From NCBI GenBank assembly GCA_004380135.1, contig QXCR01000037.1, forward strand, positions 147,708 through 211,707: a stretch of DNA of 64,000 nucleotides. Reading direction: 5' to 3'. Below are positions 11,301-22,784 of this stretch, in pieces. Below the pieces are notes generated by a model. That model saw only the letters and a program-made list of their open reading frames with translations, did no database searches and was not told where the DNA came from. The translations under genes were made by a program, and so were the position numbers. How positions within the stretch are numbered: the stretch's first letter is position 1; each line of letters opens with the position of its first letter. Source of the DNA: Stemphylium vesicarium. Lineage: Eukaryota > Ascomycota > Dothideomycetes > Pleosporales > Pleosporaceae.

Positions 11301-12687
11301 TCAAACAATTCCTTCCTCCTTCTCTCTCCGTATATGCTCTCTCCTTGCGCGCATCGCATTTCCAGGCATGAGCTGCTTCAATCCAAGCCACGGCGAGTTG
11401 ATGGGACTAGGCCCTGTATAGATGAAGATGTCATAAAGGAACCCGCCAAATGCGCATCCAAGGAAAGGCGCCACCATGGGAATCTGATCGACGATTAGCA
11501 GAATCACGAACCTGGTCTTGAAGAGACTTACCCAAAAGTAATATCCGCCTGCTGACCAAACTCCATGACCATAGCCAACAGCATAAGACATCAGTCTTGG
11601 GCTAAAGTCACGAGCAATGTTGATCGCGTAGCCAGTCTGCCAGCCGAAGCAAGATCCAAGCCCGAAGATGAGGAAGAACAAACACAATGGAAACCACTTG
11701 TCACTCTGCGAATCCTGTTAGCAGCTTGAAACACCCCTTTCTGAGATTTCCTACCTTGGGAACACCATTATTGCTCGGATCCTTCAACGCAAAGATGACG
11801 AACATGAGCAGCGTGCTTGCGATGAACTCCGAAAAGAACTGATTCGTCTTGGCCACAAACGGCTGCGGATACGTGCAAAAGATGGCTGCCGTAGCCTTCT
11901 CAGCAGGAGGCACCGTCCGCATTTTCCCACCTTCAAACCAGTCGATGGCACTGATATAATTCGCGTATACGATGCCAGATCCTACGAAGCCTCCAAGCAT
12001 CTGTGCCGCAAAATACATGGGAAAGCGCCGCCATGGGAGCTGACGATAGATGCAGTTGCTAAAGGTAATCGCAGGATTGAGATATGCACCGGAATCGCCA
12101 GCCACGTACAATCCGAGCATGACGCCTAGGCCCCACCTACTTCACATTAGCAATGCACTCTTCAAACCAGGCAGGTCTCGACTTACCCCCAGTTTATCGA
12201 TTGATACCCCCCGAAGCCATTACCCCCGGGAGCAGTCGGCTGCCCTGCAGAAAGCAAGACCTGCGCAACCGAACCATCGCCAAACATGACCATTACGGCA
12301 GTACCCCAAAACTCCGCAAACGGCTCCCTCATCACGATTCTTATACGTGACCACAGCAATTCTGACTGCGGAGCCTCGTCATGCTCTTCATCAATCGGCG
12401 CTTGAGGGTGTAGACCGAGTATCGATCGCTTTCGCTGGGCGCTTGACGATGTTCGGTGGGCTGAAAGCTCAGAGTCTGCCGAATGCGGAGATTGCTGTGT
12501 ACGTGCTTGCGTCAAAGGTGTAGCGCCTTGATGTGGGACAGAACATCAGCATTTGCCTTCTACCTTTCGTCTTCGATGAATGCTTACTATTGCCAGAGGT
12601 GACGCTATTCAGACGGTTATCTGAATGGTTGTCTACCCAGTCCCGGGTAATCGAAGGCCCCGGAGCCATGGGCCCTTGAGTCGTCAT
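11301..12687 (-). CDS. Aquaglyceroporin (MIP family channel)
   Basis: A plasma-membrane water/glycerol channel. Five exons (12687-12588, 12526-12187, 12136-11755, 11714-11533/11532, 11483-11301) keep frame and give 395 aa; the fourth exon ends at 11532. The N-terminal cytosolic extension is about 90 residues and rich in Ser and His. The channel contains GDSGAYLNPAITF (first NPA box intact) and GYAINIARDFSPR, where the second box reads N-I-A. The Asp after Arg in that second box is the usual mark of glycerol-conducting members. Six hydrophobic helices can be followed, and the closing GCAFGGFLYDIFIYTG is typical. The fourth intron (11484-11531) is 48 nt with no stop, but GTAAGT and CTAAT signals argue for splicing. 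The short C-terminal tail is basic. Confidence 0.92.
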
Positions 12688-13493
12688 GATAGCAGTACGT
12701 TCACCGCGAAATTGGATCGGAAAAGAAGGGTTGCTTCTAAAGAGACCAAACGCCTCAATAACAACAAAAAGACGAGTAGAATCCAAGGAACAGCGTAGAG
12801 GCCCTCACTGCTTAAGCACCTCCCTCTTACCCTCGGCTCCTCGCCAGCCAAAAGACGTCACAGCATAATCCCATACCACAAAGACGCGACAACGCCATTG
12901 GAGCCGATCGCGTGTTCCCCCTCATCCAACTAGTCAGATCGACTTTCCCATGGGGAGGGAATAACATCCGCATGCGCCGTCAGCCTTGGTGTGTGACCCT
13001 CCTGCGCTAGAAATGACGTGTGTCAAGGAGGGCTTGAGCGCATTATTCCCGCCGCGGAAACAAAGCATATAGACTCTCGCCTGAGTGGCAACGAAGTCTT
13101 GTCTGTTCAGCTTGTACAGCGATGATATGGATGGAATGTAGCTGGCGCCGATGTAGACTATAGAACTTGAGATTCTGATTCCCCAGTTTATTCCCGATGC
13201 TGGAGTGTGGAGCGCCCTTTTTGTGGGCTCTCTGGGGTGCATTGGCGATCGCGATGGTGACGTTAGCGCGGGAGGGTGGGCTTGAAGATATGCGTGGCGT
13301 TTTCCCCCTCTCTCCGCATGGAACATTTGCATCATGGCATTATGTTTCCCGTTTTCGCTGTGACTGCCAAGCCTCTTGGATCTGGCTCGCATACAAATGT
13401 GTTACTCAGGAGGCCTACTTCGTCCGGAAACGTGGTCCAGCGGTATTTATGCTACTCAACCGACAAACTAATTCGATAATATGTATCTCTACT
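12688..13493. other. Intergenic region upstream of the aquaglyceroporin gene
   Basis: Promoter region of the aquaglyceroporin gene and 3' flank of the OPT transporter. A 152-codon minus frame (12934-13392) and a 171-codon plus frame (13197-13712) are present but overlap each other, and the second runs into the OPT exon. Neither resembles a protein domain. Confidence 0.5.
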
Positions 13494-15750
13494 CTACAAG
13501 TGCGGTACTTTCAAGCTCGCCAGCAAGAGATTCATGATACTAAACAGCCCTTCACCAAGGATCAACCCACTTGCAAGCACAATGATGGGAGTTTCGCTTC
13601 TGCCCTTCCAGCGTCGCCACCACAGACTGAGCAAACCGCCAATCGTACGTGCCAGCGTGAAAGAAGGCGTATTGTACATGCCTGTGAGTACGTTAGCAAA
13701 GTCAAAATGTAGAAAGAACGGGGGGAAACGTACCAACAGCCACAGCAATGCCACCAGGCACAAAGTCAATCCACCATCCGCTCAAACCTCGTTGCTTCCT
13801 ATTGTTACCCCAGACTCTGATCATGGTACCAAATGCAAAGATGACGGCCGCTCCACTCGCCCATTCCTTAACCATAGGCGGCAAACCCTTACCCGTCACC
13901 AATCGCGCAGTGAAAACCCATACATATCCCGTCGGCACCTCGAACAGGCCACCAGGGATAGTATACACATTCGTATAAAGCTTATATACGATAGCTGATA
14001 TGACAGCGCCAACGGCAGACCCGATCATCTGGCCCCAGAACTGCGCATTTGGAGCAGCACCGAGGAGATGCCCGCATTTCAAATCCTGCAGCAAGTCTCC
14101 CGCCTGCAATGCCGCTGATTCGGAGATTGCGCCTGCGACCAGGTTGATGATGACAGCGTTCTTGGCTCCTGGGCCGGTGGTCGGCGTGACGAGTGCGAAG
14201 ACGAGTTGGGTGAGTTTGGAAATTCCGGAAACGGGATTGAGGTCTGTTTCGCCGAGCGCGCGGACGCCCATTATTGAGAGGACGAGTGCGAGCACAAGGG
14301 ACAGCAGCGTGAGGCGCAGGGGAATGAGGCCGGGGAAGGATACATGGACGGCGACGACGCAGAGAACTAGGGAGGCGATGAGGCCGATGATTGTGGTGCG
14401 GTTGGAGACGAGGTGCTCAGGCGGCGCATCGGGCTCTGCACCCTCTGCAAGGTGTTGCTTGATAGCCATCAATGGGTTCGCTGATGTGTCGTCGCTCAGC
14501 TGCGTATATTGCTGTTTAGGCGTGATATTCAATGTGAAGATCTCTTTCCAGGTATGCGACTGGAAGCTTTCTTTGGCGGCTGGATAGTATGCTCTCGCAA
14601 TCGTGATGAGTGGCCGTAGAAGCAGCCATCCCAAACTGACAAGGGAGTCTGCCAGCATGATTGCAAGCGATATCCACACGATCCATCCTTTGGATCCGTC
14701 GGCCCAGTCTGATACAGGTCCTGGGGCCCATCCTTTGTGCTTTGCGAGTGGTGAAAGTATACCCCAGCCAATGATGGCACCCAGGAGCATGTGCAGTGTT
14801 GTTGCTGGACCCATGATGATGCCCTGGCCGACGTAGGCTGGTGAGGGGTTCAACGTCCAGAGCCACTTTTGTGCTAGCGGAAGGCCAAAGATTGGGATGT
14901 CGTGCAGTTGCGGGATGAAGTAGGATACGACGGTGAAAAGCGCAGATCCGCCAAAAGAGATCAACAGGAGCCTAATCTTCGCTTTCCAGTCTCCGTCCTC
15001 GCCAAGCTCTTGCTCTGAATCTTTCATGTTGTCGTCCAATGATGGTCTGAGGTCATGCTCCTCACGTTGTGCGCTCAACCCCTGTAGTAGTCCCTGGGAC
15101 TCCCCTTCATCGTCTGATTGCTCCTGCTCACTAGCCACGACATTCTTGGACTTCTCATCTCCATGGAGAACCCTAATCAAGAGTGCGGTAGCGGTCCCGC
15201 TCGGAAACTTGAGCTTCTCCCTGATGATCATCTCTTTCCGTAGCGGTACGGCGAACACGACACCAAAGAAGCAGATACCCACAGCCCAGACGATCAATTT
15301 CCAGAGACTAATATCCAAGGGCCCATTCTCCTCTGGTTTCAGCAGGTAGTTCAATGCCGGAACGACACCTACAAACCCACATCCAAGGGGCATGGTGCCG
15401 ACCGATCCCGCGACCGATTGAATAAGGACATTCTCCACGGGCGTGAACGGCAGTTTGAGCGTCCTCGCGACAACCTTGAAGTACGCGAACCCGATCAGTG
15501 CAGAGGGCATAGCCATACTGCTAACCCAGCCAGTTTGCAGCCCGAAATACATATTGGAGAAGCAAATCACCACTCCAATAGCCAATCCAACCAAAACACC
15601 CCGTAGCGTGAAGTTCTGCGGCTGCGATGCCTGCTCAGCTAGGTAACTGCGGGTCCCGGTCCTGCTGCGGCTCAGCACCCCATCTTCCGTCTCTTCACCC
15701 TGCCCAGCTCTTTCGTTATCCAATGATGCGGAACCCCGGTCTGGCGCCAT
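13494..15750 (-). CDS. OPT superfamily oligopeptide transporter (YGL114W-like)
   Basis: A polytopic membrane transporter of the oligopeptide transporter superfamily; substrates in this branch (small peptides or metal chelates) are poorly known. Two exons (15750-13734 and 13681-13494), joined across a 52-nt intron with a TGCTAAC branch, give 734 aa. The start is the ATG of MAPDRGSASLDNERAG at 15750; the open frame continues upstream only from a GTG. After a roughly 45-residue polar N-terminus comes the family hallmark TLRGVLVGLAIGVVICFSN with NMYFGLQTGWVSSMAMPSA. There are about 14 hydrophobic segments, a large acidic cytosolic loop (about residues 210-270), and the late conserved block GDLLQDLKCGHLLGAAPNAQ. 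It is divergently arranged with gpi8, 381 bases apart. Confidence 0.92.
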
Positions 15751-16131
15751 GCTCGAAATGTTCTGAAGCTGAATCGACTCAGCCAGCGTGATGTCAAGGA
15801 AGCATACAGTCCCAAAACCAAAAAAGAAGACAGGAAGAAGGTCCACCTGATAGGAAGATAACGGATTTACCTCGACTTGGTATGGCGTGCTTGGGGCATG
15901 TGCACACGCGATGATGCAAGCCCGGTTGGCTAGCTTGGATGATCCACCACGTGACGACGGGCGGATGTTAGACGCGGCTTATCTCCGATTTGTCAGACCT
16001 CGCCAACCCAACACCAAGACGTGCATCGTGAACTCCTAGGCTTGGAGCGCGTCGCGGCCCGTTGCCCAACCCACACCACTCTCCCCACGTCCTTTGATCT
16101 CCCCGGTGCTCTGTGTATCCTGCATATTGCC
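15751..16131. promoter_or_regulatory. Shared divergent promoter of the OPT gene and gpi8
   Basis: Only 381 bases separate the two start codons, so both leaders and any upstream elements must fit here. I recognise no specific binding site with confidence. Confidence 0.6.
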
Positions 16132-17310
16132 ATGAAGTTGTCCACGATACTGCTACCTTTACTGGCAGCACCCTTCGCCGCCAGCGAACACACTTCCAAT
16201 TGGGCTGTACTCGTCTCGACCTCACGCTTTTGGTTCAACTATCGTCACCTCGCCAATGTCCTTTCTCTCTACCGCACCGTCAAGCGCCTAGGCATTCCTG
16301 ATTCCCAAATCATCCTCATGTTGCCCGACGACATGGCGTGCAACCCCCGAAATGCATTCCCAGGCACCGTCTACAACAACGCCGACCGCGCGCTCGATCT
16401 TTACGGCGACAACATCGAGGTGGATTACAGGGGATACGAAGTCACGGTGGAGAACTTCATCCGGCTGATGACAGACAGAGTGGGCGAAGACATGCCACGG
16501 AGCAAGAGGCTGATGACAGACGAGAGGAGTAACATCCTAGTCTACATGACTGGCCATGGCGGCAACGAGTTTCTCAAATTCCAAGATGCAGAAGAAATCA
16601 GCGCATTCGATCTGGCAGATGCATTTGGTCAGATGTGGGAGAAGAAACGGTAGGCCTTATTTCCCCTCCACAATCCACCGCAAGCAACTGATGTCCAACG
16701 ATCTAGCTACCACGAAATCCTCTTCATGATAGACACCTGCCAAGCGAACACCATGTACTCCAAGTTCTACTCCCCCAACATCCTCGCAACCGGCTCTTCG
16801 GAAATCGACCAATCTTCTTACTCGCACCACGCCGACAACGACGTCGGTGTTGCCGTCATCGACCGCTACACCTACTACAACCTGGAGTTCCTGGAGAACC
16901 AGGTCAAAGACCCAACCAGCAAGTTGACAATGGGCGACTTGTTCGACAGCTACGACGAGGAGAAGATTCACAGTCACCCAGGCATCAGATACGATCTGTT
17001 CGCGGGCGGCGAGAGAGAAGCGAGGGATAGGAAGGTTATGGATTTCTTCGGCAATGTGCAGAATGTCGAGGTGGAGGGGCGGAATGAAACGGGCTGGATA
17101 CGCGAAGCGGGGACTGCAGTCAAAGTGGCCAAATCTCACGACCAGAGCGTTGCAAATGTGAGTCTGGAGAGGCCGGTGGAGAGCTTTCGCAGAGAAGGAG
17201 CTTGGAAGATAGGTGAGGAGCAAGGGTGGACGAAGCAGGCCTATGGTGCTGCTGCGTTGGCTGGCTGTGCGGGCATTTGGCTCGCTGGTAGCTGGATCGA
17301 GTCCATGTAG
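16132..17310 (+). CDS. gpi8: GPI8, catalytic subunit of GPI-anchor transamidase
   Basis: A C13-family cysteine protease that cleaves the C-terminal signal of proteins in the ER lumen and attaches the preformed GPI anchor, within a complex with Gaa1, Gpi16, Gpi17 and Gab1. Two exons (16132-16649, 16707-17310) with a phase-2 intron give 373 aa. The start is the ATG of MKLSTILLPLLAAPFAAS, which is a signal peptide; an upstream extension of the frame lacks sense. The catalytic pair is visible: His142 in YMTGHGGNEF and Cys184 in MIDTCQANTMY, with identical spacing to yeast His157/Cys199. A C-terminal hydrophobic segment (AALAGCAGIWLAGSW) anchors it to the membrane. Two likely GPI-anchored clients (GH76 and phospholipase B) occur in this window. 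Confidence 0.95.
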
Positions 17311-18028
17311 AATGTTGCAGAGGTCTCTTTAGGCTTATTTCACGTTAATGATACCCAAACTTATTTTCGAATACTCTTTTCCGAAACACTGGTAAACACG
17401 GATTACGCAGTGCACGACAGCGGGACATGCGCGTACTCCAGCACGAAAGCACCTTTGTTACTCCATGGGAAAACCATGAGTTGTTTAATATAGATAGTAG
17501 AGCCAAATATTCTTGTTGGTAAGTGGGTACAAGATGAAGGCAAACGAAATGGATGTCAGCGAAACGAGGGAAGGGTCACGAGTGTGAGTGCTGGCTCACC
17601 GCGGCTCGTCCTACATATGCTTTCTCTTCTATTCCTGAATGAGCCGACACAGTACAACAATACGCTATGCTTTCTTCTTTCGACGTCGCCTTATGATGTA
17701 TTTCTCTACTTCAGTGCCCCTAGGTGTAGGCGTCAGCTGAGCCCAGATAGTGACTGCGAACAACAGTGAAAATGACCAATCGCTGGTAACAATTAATTGT
17801 CTCTCAAGTCGCTCATCGCGCAATCCAAGGTGAAGACTATTTCCCTTCGCTTCTTCACCGCGAAACGCCCCCAGATTGGAGAATCGCAATTCACTTCGCT
17901 CCTGGTCGCCCTACCACCAGTACTACTAGATTGATTCTCTTCAATTTCTCGCTTCTCGGTCTCCTTCCTTCTTAGATTTGCTAGCCCCGTTCCTCGTAGG
18001 CATATTTCTAAATCAACTCGTCAACAAC
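17311..18028. other. Intergenic region between gpi8 and the unknown gene at 18029
   Basis: No gene is seen. The last 100 bases are pyrimidine-rich, like a leader; a CTTAG and a CGTAG just before 18029 could mark a 5'-UTR intron, but this is not decidable by eye. Confidence 0.5.
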
Positions 18029-18770
18029 ATGTTCGCTCGCGTCCTGCAACTATACTGTCCAGACATGGATGTCACAGTTGACGATTTCATCATCACGCCT
18101 TCCATGGCGTATGATAACATACTCATCGCCATCAAGGCCATACTTCCCGCTCCTGAAAAGGTCTTTCCCCACGATGTCAACGGCGAGCCGCTCTTCGACC
18201 TTGAAGCAACGCCCTTCAACAACTTCGTTCACGGCGAGCGGCTTTTGATTGGGGTAGAGGAGTATGAGCGTATCAACCCTGAGCCAGAGTTGGAGGTGGT
18301 GTTGTACCTTGAGGGTGATAACCTTGATATGCCTTTGAGGGTAAGTTCTATGCAACAACCAGACTGCAAGGCCATCTGGTCGTCGCATAAGTCTCCTATT
18401 TTAGCTCCGCCGTGACACTGCCGGTGTTCTGGTTTCGCTGCCAATGATACTAACATAGTCGTAGAAACTCTCCATCAAAGCCCGCGGCCAACACCTCCGC
18501 ACCCTGCGCCGCCACGACGCTGCCCAGCGTAGAAATATCCTTGGTGTTAACCTCCCTCGCTCCGATATCGCTGCCTCGCTCCAAGAACTCGAACACACCA
18601 CACCGCAACAGTTGCGCTCAAAGTATTCCGTCACTGCCTCGAAGCGCATCCTCAGGAATAACTGGCACATCAAGGCCCTCTTCGTCGGCTCGCAGAAGTG
18701 TCTCGCTGCGCTTGCTATCCTTAGTGAAGCCACCTGCGGTCAAGACACGGTGGTAGAGGATGCGCTGTAA
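18029..18770 (+). CDS. Unknown protein; 5' half of a possibly truncated gene
   Basis: Two exons, 18029-18340 and 18465-18770, are joined across a 124-nt intron (GTAAGT donor, ACTAAC branch, GTAG acceptor) in phase 0, giving 205 aa. The N-terminal half is acidic and mixed alpha/beta (MFARVLQLYCPDMDVTVDDF, later LEVVLYLEGDNLDMPLR); the second half is basic and helical (LSIKARGQHLRTLRRHDAA, LRNNWHIKALFVGSQK). No signal peptide, membrane segment or known motif was recognised. The stop at 18768 is suspicious, because the same frame stays protein-like well beyond it (see the next entry). Either the gene ends early in this strain, or a small intron removes the stop. I cannot name a family. Confidence 0.55.
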
Positions 18771-19177
18771 TATGCATACAAGGCTAGGGAGTAGACTGAA
18801 GGTCAAGTTTCAGAAGGTGGACTGCAGGAAGATCATGTACGCAAAGTCATCCGAGATTTGTACGAGGCTGCTGGTGCGCTTGGTTCGACATGGCCGGAGA
18901 CCAAAGGCAGCAAGGGAATCGCGGACCATAGACAGAGATGGATAGGTATGCGAAGGCGAAGGGAAAGGAGAAACAGACTGGGATTGACACCACTGCTCTT
19001 GAGGACTTGGGTGAAGATGCGGCTGAGGCTGCTACGTCGGGCTCCAAGGGCAAGGAAGTTGAGGACCTGACTGGGCGCATGGGCAAGGTTGAAGTACCAG
19101 ACAACAGGATGGCTGAGAGCCAGTCTGAGGATGAGGAGCCAGTTGTTAGACCTGGTAGATTATTCCGCCGGGGCTAG
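18771..19177 (+). pseudogene. Degenerate 3' continuation of the gene at 18029
   Basis: After the TAA at 18768-18770 the same frame reads on with protein-like content, meets a TAG at 18792-18794, then continues through VIRDLYEAAGALGSTW to about 18940. Beyond that, the sensible reading moves to another frame (18938-19177: YAKAKGKEKQTG..., acidic, ending RPGRLFRRG). Two nonsense codons and one frame change within about 170 bases suggest a decayed coding tail of 120 or so residues. Each nonsense codon is one C-to-T step from a Gln codon. Alternative: a 42-nt in-frame intron (18753-18794, GTAGAG...TAG) would remove both stops, but it does not explain the later frame change. Confidence 0.4.
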
Positions 19178-19365
19178 ATGGTCTGACTGTATTTATCCAA
19201 ATAGGTGAACCAGATGCGCTCCTATAAGGATATGTCAAAGCCTGAATGACTTCATATGTTTCTAGAGGATTCAACGATCACTAAAAGTACCTTGAAGTCC
19301 ACCACGCTCCATGCAGAAGGCCACCTCGTCGGTAGCAAGTATTGATTGCTGATCTAACTGAACTC

Positions 19366-21444
19366 TCAGATGCCACCCTCAAGATAATAGCCCAAAGGAT
19401 ATCCTAGCCATGCACATTGCTCCACATCCTGATAACCTACGCTCTTACTCGGCCAATCCAAAAACCTAACCTCGTCACCCATTTCCTTGGTAGCATCTAC
19501 CTCTTCCCAGGGCCCGAATCCCTTCACGCCTTCGATTTCCTTCTCATATCCCCTTACGTCCAGATACGAGAGACTGGGATTTGGGTCACCACCCCTGACA
19601 AAGGCAGCGAAATAGCCGGTGATGAGCTGTTCGCTCCAGAGATCCTCGGGCTCTCGAATGTCATTCAGAGTACCAAACAGCCAGTCCGTTTCAGCGCCGT
19701 GAAGGCGAAAGTAAGGGTTCTCGGGGTTGTCGTTGGCAGGGCCGCCAAGATTGTTGGGGTCGTAGCCGCCGTAGGATCGCTCAAATTGGTAGTAGTACGC
19801 TCTCTGGAAGGCATGCGATCGGGCTCCGGAGTAGACTGTTGATTGGTCGGCGCAGCGGAATGTCTTGTCGGTGGCGATACGTTGGGAGACATTGAACGAG
19901 TCAAGGGTCAGGTTGCCGGTGTCGACCAGAGGGAACAGTCTAGAGTCAATGATGCGCCCGGCCCAGGCGCTGTTGATGCCGAGTGCTTCCTGAAGACCTT
20001 GGCTATGGTTTGAGATGGGTGTTTTGGGATATGTGGAAAAGGAGGCTCCGTCGTTGCGGACTACACCAAAAATTACGGGAATGTGCGCGGTACTGGCGTT
20101 GCGAGTAGTTAGGATGAGGTTGGAAGTATCCACATAGGTGCCGTCCTGGACGACGTAGCGAGCCACTGTGCTGAAACCGACTATATCTGTCGCATTCGCT
20201 TGTTCGAGACATGCGATCTGGGCCGACAAATCAGTGCTGTTGCAGCCTGCAGCGGCGAAGATCTGGGGTCCGGCAACATCATAACTTTCCTCGATGGTGT
20301 AGTAGGTTGAATAGGTCGTTCCGTAGTCGCCATCAAGACCAAGTGTCACACCTCCCCCGAGGTTGGACATGGCGATCGCGCCTTGGAACTTTCCAATGGC
20401 TTTTGGTGAGCCCAGATGCACGCGAACTGAGCCTGCACCGGCAGAACCCCCGGCAATGGTAATCTTCTCTGGGTCACCGCCAAAGGAAGCAATGTTCGCA
20501 ATGACCCAGTCTAAAGCTGTGACCTGGTCTTGAATGCCAAAGTTGCCTTTTATATCCGTTCCGGGAATGGCCAGGAATCCAAGCGTAGAGAGACGATAGT
20601 TGATATTGACCACGACGAGATCCTCTTTGCTTGCCAGATTGCCACCGTCACTGAGCGGGTCTGCACCGCTTCCTCCTGTGAAGCCCCCACCGTGTATCCA
20701 GAAAAGGACTGGTCGAAGATTTTCCTTACTGCTAGACTTGGGGATATGTGGCGTTTGAATATTTAAGAAGAGGCAATCCTCGCTTCCACCGCCGCCCTGG
20801 AGACACTGAGACCCATACTCAGTAGCCTGAATGACCTGTCCTTTCTGGGAGTAGAGGGCGGAGTACTCAAAACGCTTGGGCGTATCGGCATAAGGGATGC
20901 CCAGGAACCTGAAGGACTTCTGGTTACGGTAGCCGACGAAGGTGTTGCCCCCAGATGCTACTGAAACACTACTGCCGTTGACAGGCCTGGCGCTCGATGA
21001 GCCGTTGTTGGCGGATTGTGTGCACAAGACTGGCAACCGTTTGTGAGGTTCCGAACAGGACGAGTAGCTCACATGATTGCCAACGGAAACAACTCCATTG
21101 TCAATATGGTAGCCCTGTTCGGCATCTGTGTATTTGGCGTAATCCTGATACGAGAGGGCATCATTGAAGTCGCCTTGGTACTGCTCAAGGGTAGCTTTGG
21201 TGATGAGCTTCTCGTTCAACGAAGCGCAAGCCGCTGATGCGCTGGCTTGGGGGACAGGATCGAGGATGATGGCGCCGATATGGTTCTTGTCGTCCGATCC
21301 ATTCAGGTTATTTTGATAAATGAGCGTCAAGGACGATTTTGCGTTCGACACACCAACTGTAGCATTTGATTTTACCGGCGAAGCTTGAGAGACGGTGACC
21401 AAGCTAGCCGCAGCGGCAGCAACAAAGGTCGCGAGGACAGTCAT
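19366..21444 (-). CDS. Secreted type-B carboxylesterase/lipase
   Basis: Alpha/beta-hydrolase of the carboxylesterase type-B family, hydrolysing ester bonds outside the cell. A single exon encodes 692 aa from the ATG at 21444, chosen because it begins a clean signal peptide (MTVLATFVAAAAASLVTV); an in-frame ATG at 21504 would put 20 polar residues before it. Residues about 45-165 form a Cys-containing extension, then the core starts at GYRNQKSFRFLGIPYA. Visible motifs: SEDCLFLNIQTP, the oxyanion loop FWIHGGGFTGGSG, nucleophile elbow TIAGGSAGAGSV (GXSXG with Ser), and the His region RLHGAETDWLFG. Many NXS/T sites support secretion. The substrate cannot be read from sequence. Confidence 0.9.
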   Translation of the reverse strand: MTVLATFVAAAAASLVTVSQASPVKSNATVGVSNAKSSLTLIYQNNLNGSDDKNHIGAIILDPVPQASASAACASLNEKLITKATLEQYQGDFNDALSYQDYAKYTDAEQGYHIDNGVVSVGNHVSYSSCSEPHKRLPVLCTQSANNGSSSARPVNGSSVSVASGGNTFVGYRNQKSFRFLGIPYADTPKRFEYSALYSQKGQVIQATEYGSQCLQGGGGSEDCLFLNIQTPHIPKSSSKENLRPVLFWIHGGGFTGGSGADPLSDGGNLASKEDLVVVNINYRLSTLGFLAIPGTDIKGNFGIQDQVTALDWVIANIASFGGDPEKITIAGGSAGAGSVRVHLGSPKAIGKFQGAIAMSNLGGGVTLGLDGDYGTTYSTYYTIEESYDVAGPQIFAAAGCNSTDLSAQIACLEQANATDIVGFSTVARYVVQDGTYVDTSNLILTTRNASTAHIPVIFGVVRNDGASFSTYPKTPISNHSQGLQEALGINSAWAGRIIDSRLFPLVDTGNLTLDSFNVSQRIATDKTFRCADQSTVYSGARSHAFQRAYYYQFERSYGGYDPNNLGGPANDNPENPYFRLHGAETDWLFGTLNDIREPEDLWSEQLITGYFAAFVRGGDPNPSLSYLDVRGYEKEIEGVKGFGPWEEVDATKEMGDEVRFLDWPSKSVGYQDVEQCAWLGYPLGYYLEGGI

Positions 21445-22784
21445 CTTGAATGTCCAGCCTATAGAGGAGATTCGATCAACAGCTGAAGCATCATCTTCAG
21501 TCATCTTGGTCCTCTTATATTGCACCGGCGACCAGGATGGCGTCACGCTCGTACTTGAACAACCGTAACGCTAACCCTTAGGGACTACTCTTCACAGGAG
21601 GCTATCGGAAACAAGCATTTGAAGGCGGGCCATCCCCGGAAGTTAATGAGTAGATCGATGCTAGACAGGGGCATTGGAAGAATACTGGTGCAGGCTGTTG
21701 CCGTCGTTTACGTTGTTGCTTTAGGTAGCATGCTCATCCTCGCGGCATTTGCAGCGCGAACCTCAACATTTTTGCGCGCTGACTGTGTTTTGAGTACCCC
21801 ACCCTAAATTTCTATGCAAAACGAACGTGTAGTCAACACAGAACAGTCTGAACGGAATTGCCAGTATCATATTGAGCTGCATCGCGAGATGGCACTAACG
21901 ATACGATCCGAAGTCGGGGAAGTTGCAATTTAGCCGTTTAGGCATCGTGTACAATGGCCCGCAGACCTCGTGGAGACAGCATCATGGATTGACGCGCTGC
22001 AGGGGGTAAATCGGAGTTGCTTGCGCCAATTCGCGGGGCGTGGCTTGAATGTCGGGTACGGAGAAGTGGAAGTTCCATGTCTGGGGCGGGGAAATGAAGA
22101 TGGATGGCCGGTACGCTGCAGCTAATCCCAGAAACTGGTCGTGGCTTAGTCTAGGGCTCAAGGTCTGCCACCCTTGCTACTCGGAGAGGTTGGAACCGAC
22201 GCCATCTATCCATTTTCTTCACGATTAATCGTATACCGCATTAGCGGGTGAAGGCGTCTATATTTTTTCCTGTCATCTGTTGATCGCGTGGAGTGCAGAT
22301 CGTCCAACGTGAAAGACTACCACGCTGTAGACGACATCCTCAACACTCCTTGTGATTGGAGGATTATTGTGAGGCTCTAGATCTCGCCACGAATCTTGTT
22401 CTGGGTCTTGCCAAGGATTACGTCGCATCGTTCTCATCGCGACATGTCTGTTGAATTGTATGTAAAGCCATAGGGGCTCAATCAATTAAAGCCATGTCGC
22501 ACACAGATTCCAATGCATGTCTTCGGGGACTGCTGAGATGATCAAGATACTAATCAGCGAACTTGTTCATGGTTTTGGTACGCTCCTGGACACTACAAGT
22601 TCGTGGCAGGGTCTTAGCCATAGCCATGGGTCTAGATAGACAAGACCTCCTAAATTGGCAGGCGTCATCGCACAGCCAATGCTTGTCAGGAACATAAGAA
22701 CCCATGTAGGGCCATCATATTTTACTGCGCCTGCGCCCATTGAAACAACTCTTGTCCCTTTCGGTTCTTCCTGTCGCCTTCAAG
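21445..22784. other. Intergenic region between two divergent secreted hydrolases
   Basis: A 1.34-kb gap between the carboxylesterase start (minus strand) and the alpha/beta hydrolase start (plus strand). Only short, unsupported frames are present (21619-21807, 22273-22485). It is more AT-rich in places, with no visible repeats or RNA gene. Confidence 0.5.

Noticed and set aside
12934..13712. Overlapping frames of 152 and 171 codons on opposite strands
   Set aside because: They overlap each other, the plus one runs into the OPT exon, and neither has a recognisable domain.
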